Below are positions 28,599 through 37,359 of a stretch of DNA of 64,000 nucleotides, piece after piece. Numbering within the stretch: the stretch's first letter is position 1; every line of letters starts with the position of its first letter. Where the stretch lies: positions 116,475 to 180,474 of the forward strand of contig NZ_JAQKQJ010000021.1 of NCBI RefSeq assembly GCF_029109325.1, read 5' to 3'. Below the pieces are notes generated by a model that worked only from the letters and a program-made list of their open reading frames with translations, made no database searches and was not told the DNA's origin. The stretch is from Nodosilinea sp. PGN35. Lineage in GTDB: Bacteria; Cyanobacteriota; Cyanobacteriia; Phormidesmidales; Phormidesmidaceae. Made by a program: the position numbers and the translations under genes.

Positions 28599-28853
28599 GC
28601 ATTGACCCGGCTTTCAGCGCTCCGGCTCTATAGCCAGGGGACAGCCGGGTCGGCTATCCCACAGTTTTTCCCAGGCCCTTGAGGCCCAGGGACAGCCTTT
28701 TGTGGGCTGGGCCTCTGGCCAGTTCTGCCCCGATCGCGCATAAATCAGGCTAATCCTTGCCTGGCGCTACGGCAACCGGCAGGTGAAAGGAGCCAGGAGT
28801 AGTAAGATATGAATTAGTTATTAACGTTTGTAAAGTTTTCTCGGGGGTCAAGC

Positions 28854-30503
28854 ATGGGCCGGAAGCGGGCGATCGTGATTGGGGCTGGGGTCGGCGGGCT
28901 GGCCATGGGCATTCGCCTGCAAAGCCTGGGGTTTGACACCACTATCGTCGAGGCGCTCGATGCCCCCGGTGGGCGGGCCTACGTGCGTCGCGAGCAGGGC
29001 TTCACCTTTGATATGGGGCCGACGGTGATCACGGTGCCCCACTTTATTGAGGAATTGTTCTCGCTGGAGCGCGATCGCGCCGATCTGCTCTCCGACGACT
29101 TCCCCTCCACCATCGTCGATGAGAACAAGCGGATCAAAGAGGGGATCTCCGGCGGCCCCAACACCAGCCGCTACGTGCAGATCGTCCCCATTCTGCCCTT
29201 CTACCGCATCTACTTCGACGACGGCACCTACTTCGACTACGACGGCGACGAGGCCCACACCCGCGAGCAAATCCTCGCCCTGGGCGAGCCTGGCGACCTG
29301 GAGGGCTACGAGCGCTTCCACGAGCAGTCGCGAGCGATCTTCGAGCGGGGCTTTTTGGAGCTGGGCTACACCCACTTTGGCGATGTTGGCACCATGCTCA
29401 AGGTGGCCCCCGACCTGCTCAAGCTCGACGCGGTGCGCAACCTGTTCCGCTTTAGCAGCCGCTACTTCAAGAGCGACAAGCTGCGCCAGGTGTTTACCTT
29501 CGAGCCGCTGCTGGTGGGCGGCAACCCCCTGTCGGTGCCCGCCATCTACGCCATGATCCACTTTGTCGAAAAAACCTGGGGCATTCACTTTGCCATGGGC
29601 GGCACCGGGGCGCTGGTGCAGGGCTTTGTGAAAAAGTTCGAAGATCTGGGCGGCAAAATTCAGTACAACGCCCCCGTCACCCAGATCAACGTGACGCGCA
29701 AAGACGGTAAAAAGGTGGCCACGGGCGTCACCCTGGGCGACGGCCTGGTAATGACTGCCGACCTGGTGGTCTCCAACGCCGACTGGGCCACCACCTACGG
29801 CAAGCTGATCGAACCCCAGTACCGCTTCTGGAACAGCGACCTGCGGGTGAAGCTGTCTCAGCAGTCGATGTCGGTGTTTGTGATCTACTTTGGCTTTAGG
29901 GCCGACGGCAACGAGACCGACAAGCTCTGCCACCACACCATCATCCTCGGCCCCCGCTACGAGGAGCTGCTGAAAGACATCTTTGGCCGCAAGATCTTCC
30001 CTAAGGATTTCTCCCAGTACGTCCACCTGCCCAGCCTCACCGACCCGTCCCTGGCCCCCCCCGGCCACCACGCCGCCTACACCCTGCTGCCCATGCCCAA
30101 CAACAAATCGGGCATCGACTGGAACGAGATGGGCGATCGCCTGCGCGACATCGTCTTTGAGTTCCTCGAAGAGCGCGGCTACCTGCCCAACCTGCGCGAG
30201 CGGCTGGTGTGCCACAGCTACATCACCCCCGACTACTTTGAGGGCACCCTCGACGCCTACGCGGGCAACGCCTTTGGCCTGGAGCCGCTGCTGGTGCAGT
30301 CGGCCTTCTTCCGGCCCCACAACCGCAGCGAAGACGTGAAGGGTCTCTACCTGGTGGGGGCCGGTACCCAACCGGGCGCTGGCACCCCCAGCGTGATGAT
30401 GTCGGCCAAAATGACGGCGCGGCTGGTGGCCGAAGACTACGGGGTTGAAGATGCGATCCTCAGCGGCCAAACCAACCCCGAGCGCACCCCCCAGATCGCG
30501 TAG
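28854..30503 (+). CDS. CrtI-type phytoene desaturase-like oxidoreductase
   Basis: The 549-residue flavoprotein starts with the FAD-binding motif RAIVIGAGVGGLAMGIRLQ and has the CrtI signatures GGRAYV, GFTFDMGPTVITVPHFIEELF, and near the C-terminus LYLVGAGTQPGAGTPSVMMSAK. The family (CrtI/CrtN) inserts double bonds into phytoene or other carotenoid precursors. It does not resemble the cyanobacterial CrtO ketolase or CrtP/CrtQ. It is slightly longer than typical CrtI (about 490). Which carotenoid it acts on is unknown. No crtB lies nearby. Confidence 0.85.
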   Translation: MGRKRAIVIGAGVGGLAMGIRLQSLGFDTTIVEALDAPGGRAYVRREQGFTFDMGPTVITVPHFIEELFSLERDRADLLSDDFPSTIVDENKRIKEGISGGPNTSRYVQIVPILPFYRIYFDDGTYFDYDGDEAHTREQILALGEPGDLEGYERFHEQSRAIFERGFLELGYTHFGDVGTMLKVAPDLLKLDAVRNLFRFSSRYFKSDKLRQVFTFEPLLVGGNPLSVPAIYAMIHFVEKTWGIHFAMGGTGALVQGFVKKFEDLGGKIQYNAPVTQINVTRKDGKKVATGVTLGDGLVMTADLVVSNADWATTYGKLIEPQYRFWNSDLRVKLSQQSMSVFVIYFGFRADGNETDKLCHHTIILGPRYEELLKDIFGRKIFPKDFSQYVHLPSLTDPSLAPPGHHAAYTLLPMPNNKSGIDWNEMGDRLRDIVFEFLEERGYLPNLRERLVCHSYITPDYFEGTLDAYAGNAFGLEPLLVQSAFFRPHNRSEDVKGLYLVGAGTQPGAGTPSVMMSAKMTARLVAEDYGVEDAILSGQTNPERTPQIA

Positions 30504-30683
30504 GGTGCATAGCGCAAGGCGCGGCTCTGCCTACGCGGCGTCACAACCTCAGCAAGCGCAGCCAGCTCAGGCCCCAAAGCCGCAATGCACCGTTACTGGG
30601 ATGTTCCTACGAAGGGTGCATTGCTGCCCAGGCCCAGGGCGATCGGTTCCGCCCAGATCCCCGGGCCGCGAATGCACCCTACG
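30499..30683. repeat. Nested palindromic element (MITE-like) after the CrtI-type gene
   Basis: A 12-bp perfect inverted repeat, CGTAGGGTGCAT at 30499-30510 and its complement at 30672-30683, encloses 161 bp that contain a second perfect hairpin (GCAATGCACC at 30582-30591 with 30615-30624). The left arm overlaps the stop codon of the desaturase. The GGGTGCAT core is of the kind found in short dispersed cyanobacterial repeats. Confidence 0.65.
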
Positions 30684-30789
30684 GGTAGGGCAGGGTCGAT
30701 CGCGGGGCTGGCCCAAACTTGGGGCCAACATCGACGGTTCCCGGTCTAAACTAATTGAGCCAGAGCTATCGTGTGGGAGTAAGCAAGTC

Positions 30790-31554
30790 ATGAAACGGCG
30801 AAAACTACTGGGTTATGCCGGGGCGGGGTTAGGGGCCAGCCTGGGGATGGGGCTGCTCAACTCAGCCCAGGCTCAAACCGCAGGTGTTACGGTGCGCAGC
30901 CTGGGGCATACGGCCTTTTTATTTACCGGCGGCGGGCGGCGCATTTTGGTCAACCCCTTTCGCCGCATCGGCTGCACCGCTGGCTTTCCCTCCCCGGCCC
31001 AACCCGCCGACATTGTCATGATCAGCAGCCGCCTGTTTGATGAGGGCTACCTGAACGAACTGCCCGGCGAGCCCCGCGTGCTCACCGACCCCGGTGTTTA
31101 CGACTTTGAAAACCTTCGCATTCAAGGCATTCTCACCCCCCACGATCGCCAGGGTGGTCGGCGCTTCGGCAACAACACCGTGTGGAAGTGGACCCAGGGC
31201 GGGGTCACCATTGTGCACATGGGTGGAGCCGCCGCCCCCCTGGGGGTAGAAGAACAAATTTTGCTGGGCCGCCCCGATATCATGCTCGTGCCCGTGGGCG
31301 GTGGCCCTAAGGCCTATACCGCCGCCGAGGCCGTGCAGGCTGTGCAGGTGCTCAGGCCCAAGATTGTGGTGCCAACCCACTACCTGACTACCGTGGCCGG
31401 AGAAAGCTGTGAACTCGACCCAGTAGACGATTTTCTGGCGCTGATGCCGGGTACCCCCGTAACCCGCGCAGGCCAGGGAGCCCTGACCGTGCGGGCCAAC
31501 GACCTGCCTGGCGAGGGCATGCGTATTCAGGTCTACCAGTACCCCAGGGCCTGA
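30790..31554 (+). CDS. Tat-exported MBL-fold (UlaG-like) hydrolase
   Basis: The 254-residue protein has a twin-arginine leader KRRKLLGYAGAGLGASLGMG followed by SAQAQ. The mature domain is a small metallo-beta-lactamase fold: VTVRSLGHTAFLF, DIVMISS, GVYDFENLRIQGILTPHD, VTIVHMGGAA, and DIMLVPVGGGPKAYTAAEA with VVPTHYL. It lacks a clear HxHxDH motif (SSRLFDEGY is where it would lie), so metal binding and activity may be altered. It starts at the ATG at 30790. Periplasmic role unknown. Confidence 0.75.
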   Translation: MKRRKLLGYAGAGLGASLGMGLLNSAQAQTAGVTVRSLGHTAFLFTGGGRRILVNPFRRIGCTAGFPSPAQPADIVMISSRLFDEGYLNELPGEPRVLTDPGVYDFENLRIQGILTPHDRQGGRRFGNNTVWKWTQGGVTIVHMGGAAAPLGVEEQILLGRPDIMLVPVGGGPKAYTAAEAVQAVQVLRPKIVVPTHYLTTVAGESCELDPVDDFLALMPGTPVTRAGQGALTVRANDLPGEGMRIQVYQYPRA

Positions 31555-31584
31555 GGTGCGCTAGAAAGTAATGGGAGTGGATGG

Positions 31585-31614
31585 GTGCATGAGTGCATGA
31601 GTGCATGAGTGCAC
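31585..31614. repeat. Octamer direct repeats
   Basis: Gtgcatga occurs three times in tandem plus a partial copy between the MBL-fold gene and the aminopeptidase gene. It is a low-complexity tract of the same character as the heptamers at 18866 and 33064. Confidence 0.7.
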
Positions 31615-31703
31615 AAAGAATAAGTGTTGCCCTAAAGCAATACCGTACCTGCCCCCACCCATCTACCCATCCACCCCCTACCTATCCACTCCCCACCTTC
31701 GCC

Positions 31704-33014
31704 ATGACCACCCCCTACGCCCACCGCCGTCAGCGTGCCATGGATCTCATCGGCAGCGGTACCGCCATCTTCGCCAGTGCGCCCCCGGCGGTAATGCACA
31801 ACGACGTCGACTATCCCTTTCGCCAGGACAGCAATTTCTACTACCTGACGGGGTTTAACGAACCAGGGGCGGTGGCGGTGCTGGCCCCCCACCACGACGA
31901 ACACCGGTTTGTGCTGTTTGTGCGGCCCAAAGATCCCGAAAAGGAGACCTGGTCGGGCTACCGACTGGGGGTGGAGAAAGCAAAGGAACAGTTGGGAGCC
32001 GATGAGGTCTATCCCATCGCCGAACTGGACGAGCATCTGCCCAAGTACCTGGAGAAGGCCGACCGCCTCTACTACCGCTTTGGCCACGACGATGCCCTAA
32101 ACCAGCGGATTCTCAGGCACTGGCAGAAGCTGCTGGCCACCTACTACAAGCGCGGCACCGGCCCGGTGGCAATCGAAGACGCCACCCTGATGATGCAGAC
32201 CCTGCGGCGGGTGAAGTCGCCTGAGGAACTGGATGCACTGCGGCGGGCGATCGCGATCGCCGCCAAGGCCCACAACCACGCCCGTGATATTACCCGCCCC
32301 GGTCGGTTTGAGTATGAGATTCAGGCCGAGATGGAGCACATCTTTCGCCTGGAGGGGGCAATGGGGCCAGCCTACGGCTCAATTGTGGCCTCCGGGGCCA
32401 ACGCCTGCATTCTGCACTACGTGGAAAACAATTGCCAGATGCAGGAGGGAGACCTGCTGCTGATCGACGCGGGCTGCGCGGTGGACTACTACAACGCCGA
32501 CATCACCCGCACGTTCCCCGTGGGGGGGCGTTTTAGCGATGAGCAGCGGATTTTGTACGAGCTGGTGCTGGCGGCTCAGGTAAGGGCGATCGCCGCCGTC
32601 AAACCCGGTGCCCCCTTCAACGAGTTCCACGACGCCGCCACCCGCACCATCACCGAGGGGCTGGTAGAACTCGGCCTGCTGGCGGGGGATGTCAACACCC
32701 TGATCGAGGAGAAAAAGCACAAGGCCTTCTTCATGCACGGTACCGGCCACTTCCTCGGGCTGGATGTCCACGACGCGGGCGTGCTGCGCAACCCCGACAA
32801 AACCTGGAAGCCCTTTGAGGTGGGCAACGTGGTTACCGTCGAGCCGGGCATCTACATTTCCCCCACCTACAAGCCCGTCGAGGGGCAGCCCCCCATCGAC
32901 GATCGCTGGCGGGGCATCGGCATTCGCATCGAAGACGACGTGCTGGTGACAGAGACCGGCTGCGAGGTGCTCACCGCCGCCGTGCCCAAGTCTCTGGAAG
33001 ATATGGAGCGCTAA
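31704..33014 (+). CDS. pepP: Xaa-Pro aminopeptidase (M24B)
   Basis: The 436-residue protein has an N-terminal AMP_N domain (PFRQDSNFYYLTGFNEPGAVAVLAP) and an M24 pita-bread catalytic domain. The metal ligands are visible: Asp in LLIDAGC, Asp in ADITRTFP, His in GTGHFLGLDVHD, Glu in VTVEPGIY and Glu in GIRIEDDVLV. It removes N-terminal residues preceding proline. The start is the ATG at 31704; the upstream frame runs through octamer repeats. Confidence 0.95.
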   Translation: MTTPYAHRRQRAMDLIGSGTAIFASAPPAVMHNDVDYPFRQDSNFYYLTGFNEPGAVAVLAPHHDEHRFVLFVRPKDPEKETWSGYRLGVEKAKEQLGADEVYPIAELDEHLPKYLEKADRLYYRFGHDDALNQRILRHWQKLLATYYKRGTGPVAIEDATLMMQTLRRVKSPEELDALRRAIAIAAKAHNHARDITRPGRFEYEIQAEMEHIFRLEGAMGPAYGSIVASGANACILHYVENNCQMQEGDLLLIDAGCAVDYYNADITRTFPVGGRFSDEQRILYELVLAAQVRAIAAVKPGAPFNEFHDAATRTITEGLVELGLLAGDVNTLIEEKKHKAFFMHGTGHFLGLDVHDAGVLRNPDKTWKPFEVGNVVTVEPGIYISPTYKPVEGQPPIDDRWRGIGIRIEDDVLVTETGCEVLTAAVPKSLEDMER

Positions 33015-33063
33015 TCTAATTAATTTTGAGTTTTAAGGTTTGAATGGATTCGAGCCCTCAAAA

Positions 33064-33091
33064 CTGAGACCTGAGACCTGAGACCTGAGAA
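33064..33091. repeat. Heptamer direct repeats
   Basis: The heptamer ctgagac is repeated about four times between the aminopeptidase stop and the next small gene, in the style of STRR sequences. Confidence 0.65.
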
Positions 33092-33132
33092 CTCAAAACT
33101 TATATTGTCCTAAGAGATTTTTGACAACCACC

Positions 33133-33393
33133 ATGATCGGCCAACAATCCACCGCCAAAACCGTGTTTCTGCTGGTCTCCATGGTCGGCTGGCTGCTGGT
33201 GGGGGCAGCGCTGATGTACCTGTTTCCGGCGATCGCCGACACCCTGGTCGGCAGCGACCTCACCCACCTGTGGATGACCAACCTCGCCCGCAGCGGCTAC
33301 AACCCCACCCTGGGTTGGCTCGGGGGCGGCGCAATTCTGGCGCTGACAGTGGCGGGCAACTGGGTCTGGTACCAGTACTTCGACGGCAAATAA
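33133..33393 (+). CDS. Small two-helix membrane protein
   Basis: The 86-residue protein has two clear transmembrane helices (TVFLLVSMVGWLLVGAALMYLFP and LGWLGGGAILALTVAGNWVWY) joined by a polar loop. The start is the ATG at 33133; a TTG four codons earlier is in frame. No family is recognised. It converges on the membrane protein at 33451, and an imperfect palindrome lies between them. Confidence 0.6.
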   Translation: MIGQQSTAKTVFLLVSMVGWLLVGAALMYLFPAIADTLVGSDLTHLWMTNLARSGYNPTLGWLGGGAILALTVAGNWVWYQYFDGK

Positions 33394-33406
33394 CCCAACC
33401 CCTAAC

Positions 33407-33456
33407 CTTTAGAACGTGTAAACGTTGGAACATTCGAACGTTCCAATGTTCTAAAG
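33407..33456. terminator. Palindrome between convergent genes, possible bidirectional terminator
   Basis: Outer arms CTTTAGAAC (33407-33415) and GTTCTAAAG (33448-33456) enclose a second stem of TTGGAAC with GTTCCAA. It lies exactly between two convergent genes and overlaps the stop codon of the minus-strand one. No strong T-tract follows, so the terminator role is inferred from position. Confidence 0.5.
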
Positions 33457-33924
33457 CAACTGTCGCTTGATCACCCAGCCCAAGACAAACCCCAGGATCA
33501 GGTGGTACGGCATCAGCCACAGAACAATCGGGTAGTGAGCAAAGAAAAACAGCAGCAGCAGCAGGGGGTAGAAGCCGATTAGGGAAAGGACGATCGCGAT
33601 CGCCAGATTCTGCGCATAAAACCTGAGCCCAAAGGGCACAATCGCAAACTCCCGCAGAATGTTGGGCTGCTTGAGCAGACTCTGCACATAGCGGTCTTGA
33701 AAGAAAAACGAGATCAGATTGACCAGCACCGCTGCCGCCAGCAAAATCAGCGCCCCCTGACCAAAGGGCACGCCATTGGCATTGGCTTTGGGCAAACTCC
33801 ACTGCCAGGCCACCCCAACAATAGCCATACCCGCCAGCAAAACCACCAGCAACCCGTAATAGAGCCGAAACTGCTTCAAAATAGATTGCTGAGCCAGAGG
33901 GGTCAGGGATATCGGCTCGGTCAT
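33451..33924 (-). CDS. Membrane protein of unknown function
   Basis: The 157-residue protein has four predicted transmembrane helices (LYYGLLVVLLAGMAIVGVAW, GALILLAAAVLVNLISFFF, AIAIVLSLIGFYPLLLLLFFF and LMPYHLILGFVLGWVI). The start is the ATG at 33924 with AGCAGG about nine bases upstream; a GTG three codons earlier is possible. No family is recognised. It is divergent from the tRNA region. Confidence 0.65.
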   Translation of the reverse strand: MTEPISLTPLAQQSILKQFRLYYGLLVVLLAGMAIVGVAWQWSLPKANANGVPFGQGALILLAAAVLVNLISFFFQDRYVQSLLKQPNILREFAIVPFGLRFYAQNLAIAIVLSLIGFYPLLLLLFFFAHYPIVLWLMPYHLILGFVLGWVIKRQLL

Positions 33925-34132
33925 AGCTGGCACCTGCTGCGCGATCGCTCAAGACTCTGCCAGAATAGCGGATTTTGCGGCTGAAAAGGCCGACGGCATT
34001 CGACCAGGAAAGTTGCGGAGTGTATCCCCTATGGATCCTAGACACGAAACTCATTCGGAACGAGTATTAGTTCTAGAATCGTTCAAAACGATCCACATCC
34101 TCTGCTAAGATATAAAACTGCAAATGCAGCAC

Positions 34133-34205
<73 letters not shown>

Positions 34206-34208
34206 TAG

Positions 34209-34469
34209 ACAGAAGCACGTCGGCTCATTCGCCACCGTCTCCAGCACCTCAGCCCAGAACAACAGGCCTGGGCCAAGAGGCTACTCGCTGATCCAGAGCA
34301 AAACCTGGCTGCTGGCCAACAATCGGTGCGCTCAGAGGCGATCGCGATGCTGAGTGACCTGTTGGCCACGGAAGACTGGCAAACCCTGGCCAATACGGCT
34401 GCTCAAGGAATGACTGTTGGGGTTCTGGAAATTCGCCAGCTTGATGTTGTCAGCGCAAAAGCCAGCTAA
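34209..34469 (+). pseudogene. Start-less ORF remnant directly behind tRNA-Val
   Basis: An open frame of 86 codons starts just after a stop at 34206-34208 and ends with TAA at 34467. It encodes a helical segment (RHRLQHLSPEQQAWAKRLL, ADPEQNLAAG, AIAMLSDLLATEDWQTLA). It has no plausible start codon near its beginning, so it looks like a truncated gene or one end of a disrupted gene. No family is recognised. Confidence 0.4.
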
Positions 34470-34595
34470 GCCAACAGGCTCGGCTGGCCGAACTAAACCA
34501 ATAATCTTGCTGTGACTCATAGTGCTATCTTGCTAGGATAAAAGGCTTTGTTTTACACATAGACGGCATTGCTAGCGATGCCGCCTATGCAAAAC

Positions 34596-34997
34596 TTATG
34601 AAACAATTGCAGTAACGCGGATTTCAATCCGCATAGTTGGTAGCCCAAGAGCCGCGACTCCTACCTGTGTCCAAATTGGGGCATGGTTGGGCATGTAATT
34701 GCGATATAGCCTGATCATCACCTCATTAACTTTTGGGGGGAACCCGCTAACATGGTAAGAATTGACATGGACAACTTGCTCCCAACCCGCACCGGCAGTC
34801 GCTAAGGTTCGCTCTACATTCCGAAACGCCTGAGCAATTTCATCCGCAAGAAATTCGGGAGTTTGCAGATCGTCATCCTAACCACCTTGGCCTGATTTCT
34901 CCACGCGATCGCCAATTTTTACCGCTTGCGAGTAATGCAAGTTATTCAGCATGTATTCCCCATAGCCGGGGGTAACAAAAAACTTGGGCTTAGTCAT
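34596..34997 (-). pseudogene. RidA (YjgF/UK114) family gene with an in-frame stop
   Basis: Read on the minus strand from the ATG at 34997, the 134 codons give a RidA-like protein (GYGEYMLNNLHYSQAVKIGDRV, then FRNVERTLATAGAGWEQVV, MPNHAPIWTQVGVAALGLP, MRIEIRVTAI). There is a TAG at 34878-34880 exactly where the family has Trp in the SGQGGW motif, a one-base TGG to TAG change. The frame is otherwise intact. RidA enzymes hydrolyse reactive enamines; this copy should be inactive unless the stop is read through. Confidence 0.85.
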
Positions 34998-35183
34998 GGT
35001 GTGCCTCACGTCATGCATTTGACTCTATGTCGCGTTGCTGAAACGAGTTTGTTTCAAAAACATTATCAGAGCAAAGAAACACAACCTGGCAAACCTGTTT
35101 CAATATCATTTCAGTCAATCGCTGAGAAACATTTAGACCTGCGATCGCAGGTTTAAGCATTGATGAAAAGCTTGTTCTAACCT

Positions 35184-35777
35184 TTAGTCGCGATCGCTGG
35201 CACGATCAATCAGTGTATTTGAGGGTAAGTTCTGATTCATCAACTTACGCGCACTGTCAACGCCTACAATGGGCAGTTTTTCAGAATCAAGCAAGCCGAT
35301 TTGAACCAAGACAGTCGCCTGATCCCAGTAGAGATGTTCATGAGCTATCTTGCCGTCACGAAATTGAATAATCGCGACCACTGGTACCTCAATCCGTTTC
35401 TCGGTCGGAGCAACACCCGGTAGCAGCCAGTCCATCTGAATAGTATGAGTGAACTTACCCACCATTTCATCGACGAGTTGATCGGTTCCGATCGTGCGCG
35501 AAATCGGAACTAGCTCGAAGTCTGGCGGAATCTGTGGAATGAAGTATTTGGCATAAAACTCACCCACGGCTTGTTTTCCAACTCCTCCAGTCATGACCGG
35601 AATGTGATTCACGTAAGCGTCCTCAACCATCGTAGCGAGAGCATCTTCAGTGCTGTGAGTACCAAACTCGTGCCCGATATGCTCTTCCCAGACCGCTTGT
35701 AAAGCTTCCTGAGCAGGTGTCAGATTGGGAGTTGCCTGTACATTTGCTTGTTTGTCTACAATTTGCTCTTTGACCAT
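35184..35777 (-). CDS. SnoaL/NTF2-like fold protein
   Basis: The 197-residue protein has the small alpha+beta cone fold pattern: LQAVWEEHIGHEFGTHSTEDALATMVEDAYVNHIPVMTGGVGKQAVGEFY, then VDEMVGKFTHTIQMDWLLPG and VAIIQFRDGKIAHEHLYWDQ. The family includes ester cyclases and proteins of unknown role that commonly sit with SDR and hydrolase genes. It is intact, unlike the neighbouring ridA. Substrate unknown. Confidence 0.75.
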   Translation of the reverse strand: MVKEQIVDKQANVQATPNLTPAQEALQAVWEEHIGHEFGTHSTEDALATMVEDAYVNHIPVMTGGVGKQAVGEFYAKYFIPQIPPDFELVPISRTIGTDQLVDEMVGKFTHTIQMDWLLPGVAPTEKRIEVPVVAIIQFRDGKIAHEHLYWDQATVLVQIGLLDSEKLPIVGVDSARKLMNQNLPSNTLIDRASDRD

Positions 35778-35887
35778 ATTAGGTTCTTCTCGTTCGTTCT
35801 ATCTCAACTGTATTGATTTCAATACTTAACTTCTTTCAGATTCTTATGGTTTTTTAAGTCCCTACTCTTCTAAAACCTTTCTAAAAC

Positions 35888-36080
35888 CTTAATGATGAGA
35901 TTGCCCTCTGGTTGACTGGAAGCACCGAATTCTTTGCGATCGTAGGTAATTACTCAATATCCTGCATTCAGTAAAACTAAAGAAATCCATGCATCAGTGC
36001 AATCGGTTGTCCTATCCCCTGGTCTTCACAGTAGAGATCGATGGTGCAGAGTTTTCTTGACCAACGGTAATGTAAGGCAT
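35888..36080 (-). pseudogene. Alpha/beta hydrolase remnant (frameshifted and deleted)
   Basis: From the ATG at 36080 the minus strand reads MPYITVGQENSA. After a one-base frameshift it continues IDLYCEDQGIGQPIALMHGF, the start of arylesterase/haloperoxidase-type hydrolases. After a deletion and a stop it resumes with AGY-VITYDRKEFGASSQPEGN. At least three lesions are present and the catalytic Ser region is missing. It lies directly after attC site A in cassette order, so it may be a decayed cassette. Confidence 0.7.
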
Positions 36081-36125
36081 GAGAAGTTTCTCCGGCACGT
36101 ACACCAGCATCGAGATTCATGCGGT

Positions 36126-36208
36126 CTACAACGACCAAGCACACTGGACGCAAATAACCTTTGCCGCTCAATCAATTTGGCACATTCCGGTGCAGCGACT
36201 GGTTAGAC
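36126..36208 (-). other. attC recombination site A
   Basis: This 83-bp imperfect palindrome has minus orientation: R'' GTCTAAC (complement of 36202-36208), inner arm GCTGCACCGGA and partner TCCAGTGTGC, ending in a decayed R' GTTGTAG. The unpaired G in the left inner arm matches the extrahelical base that sets attC strand choice. It overlaps the 3' end of the hydrolase gene, as expected for a cassette. Confidence 0.75.
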
Positions 36209-37197
36209 TCACGGCGCATCTCACTGGTATGAATAAATTGACTTATCCCTTCAACGAGTTCAGGCACAACTGGCAGCGTTGGGTCAGAATAGGAAGCAGT
36301 TTGCTGTTCAGGGTCCAATGGAACAGCTTTTAAGACGTGATTCATCCCCTCAATAATTCTAAGCTTCGCATCCGGCTTAGCCATTTTCAGGGCCTGCGCC
36401 TCACTGACAGGCACTTGAATATCCGTTGTTCCTTGAGCAATTAGAACAGGTACAGTGAGACGCCTAATCTCTTGGGTAGGGGTATAGCGAAACCAGGAAA
36501 TGAGGTAGGGTTGGACACTCAATCTGTAGAGCGCGTTGAGTTCTGGTGGAATAGAGGTCACTATGTCACCTTGCTCCAGAGCAGCAAGAATCTGCTCATT
36601 CTGTTGCCATAATGCATCTGGCAAGCTAGGTCGCAGTTGATCTCGTAAAAGTTGTGATGCAGTTTGGGCAGGTCCGGCAATTGATACAAAAGCATCTGCT
36701 CCGTTTTTTTGGGTTGCCAGCATTCCAATCAGAGAGCCTTCGCTGTGACCAATTACGGTGATGCTTGAGAAACGAGAATCTGCCTGCAATTGCTGAATCC
36801 AAAGTGCAGCATCTTCAACATAGGTATCGAAACGCAAATCAGCTTCTTCAGTTCCTGCGGCTGCGCTTTCTCCAATCCCGCGTTTGTCATATCGGATTGA
36901 GGCAATGCCATGATCCGCTAATCCTTCAGCGAGGAGTTTGAGGCTGTTATTCTGCCCAGCTAGAGAATTGTTTCCATTGCGATCGGTCGGACCTGAACCC
37001 GCAATGATCAGCACCGCTGGCTCTGGCACATTAGACGCTGGAATAATCTGTGTGCCATGGAGCGTGCCTGTTAACGTTGTAATGTGAACCTCGACAGGTG
37101 TTGAGGCTTGTGTCGTGTAACCCATAGATAGCAGCGATAAAGGTAGAGCGATTAGACAGGCAACCAGACTGACAGAACGGCGAGAATTGGGAGACAT
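36172..37197 (-). CDS. Alpha/beta hydrolase, cassette-borne, exported
   Basis: The 341-residue protein has a signal peptide (LVACLIALPLSLLSMG ending TTQAS) and an alpha/beta hydrolase fold: VLIIAGSGPTDRNGNNS (oxyanion region), YDKRGIGESAAAG, the nucleophile elbow VIGHSEGSLIGM, Asp in QGTTDIQVPVSEA and His in EGMNHVLK. The stop falls inside attC site A and the next attC (B) lies 57 bp upstream of the start, so gene plus site A form one integron cassette. Substrate unknown. Confidence 0.85.
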   Translation of the reverse strand: MSPNSRRSVSLVACLIALPLSLLSMGYTTQASTPVEVHITTLTGTLHGTQIIPASNVPEPAVLIIAGSGPTDRNGNNSLAGQNNSLKLLAEGLADHGIASIRYDKRGIGESAAAGTEEADLRFDTYVEDAALWIQQLQADSRFSSITVIGHSEGSLIGMLATQKNGADAFVSIAGPAQTASQLLRDQLRPSLPDALWQQNEQILAALEQGDIVTSIPPELNALYRLSVQPYLISWFRYTPTQEIRRLTVPVLIAQGTTDIQVPVSEAQALKMAKPDAKLRIIEGMNHVLKAVPLDPEQQTASYSDPTLPVVPELVEGISQFIHTSEMRRESNQSLHRNVPN

Positions 37198-37254
37198 GGC
37201 ATGGGGTGATCTATGTTGAATCTGTCAGATATTCTAATTTGATGAGCTCAGGGA

Positions 37255-37352
37255 GTCTAACGACCCAAGCTCAGCGACCCGGCCCCCGGTGACAGCGTGG
37301 ATTGCAACCGGAGCGCGAGAAGCCGGGGGTTCGCTGTAGGGCCTTGTTAGGC
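37255..37352 (-). other. attC recombination site B
   Basis: 98 bp, minus orientation: R'' GCCTAAC (complement of 37346-37352) and R' GTTAGAC (complement of 37255-37261) both match the RYYYAAC/GTTRRRY consensus exactly. The inner arms ACAGCGAACCCCCGG and CCGGGGGCCGGGTCGCTG are largely complementary, and a loop of about 45 bases lies between. It separates the small membrane-protein cassette from the hydrolase cassette. Confidence 0.88.
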
Positions 37353-37359
37353 AGCAAAA

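Noticed and set aside
28848..30470. 540-codon ORF antisense to the CrtI-type desaturase
   Set aside because: Its sequence is low-complexity, rich in His, Val and Gly as expected from the complement of a GC-rich gene, with no family features; the sense frame has clear FAD motifs.
28854..30503. CrtO-type beta-carotene ketolase
   Set aside because: The length would fit, but the N-terminal and C-terminal signatures (FDMGPTVITVP, GAGTQPGAGTPSVMMSAK) are of the CrtI/CrtN type.
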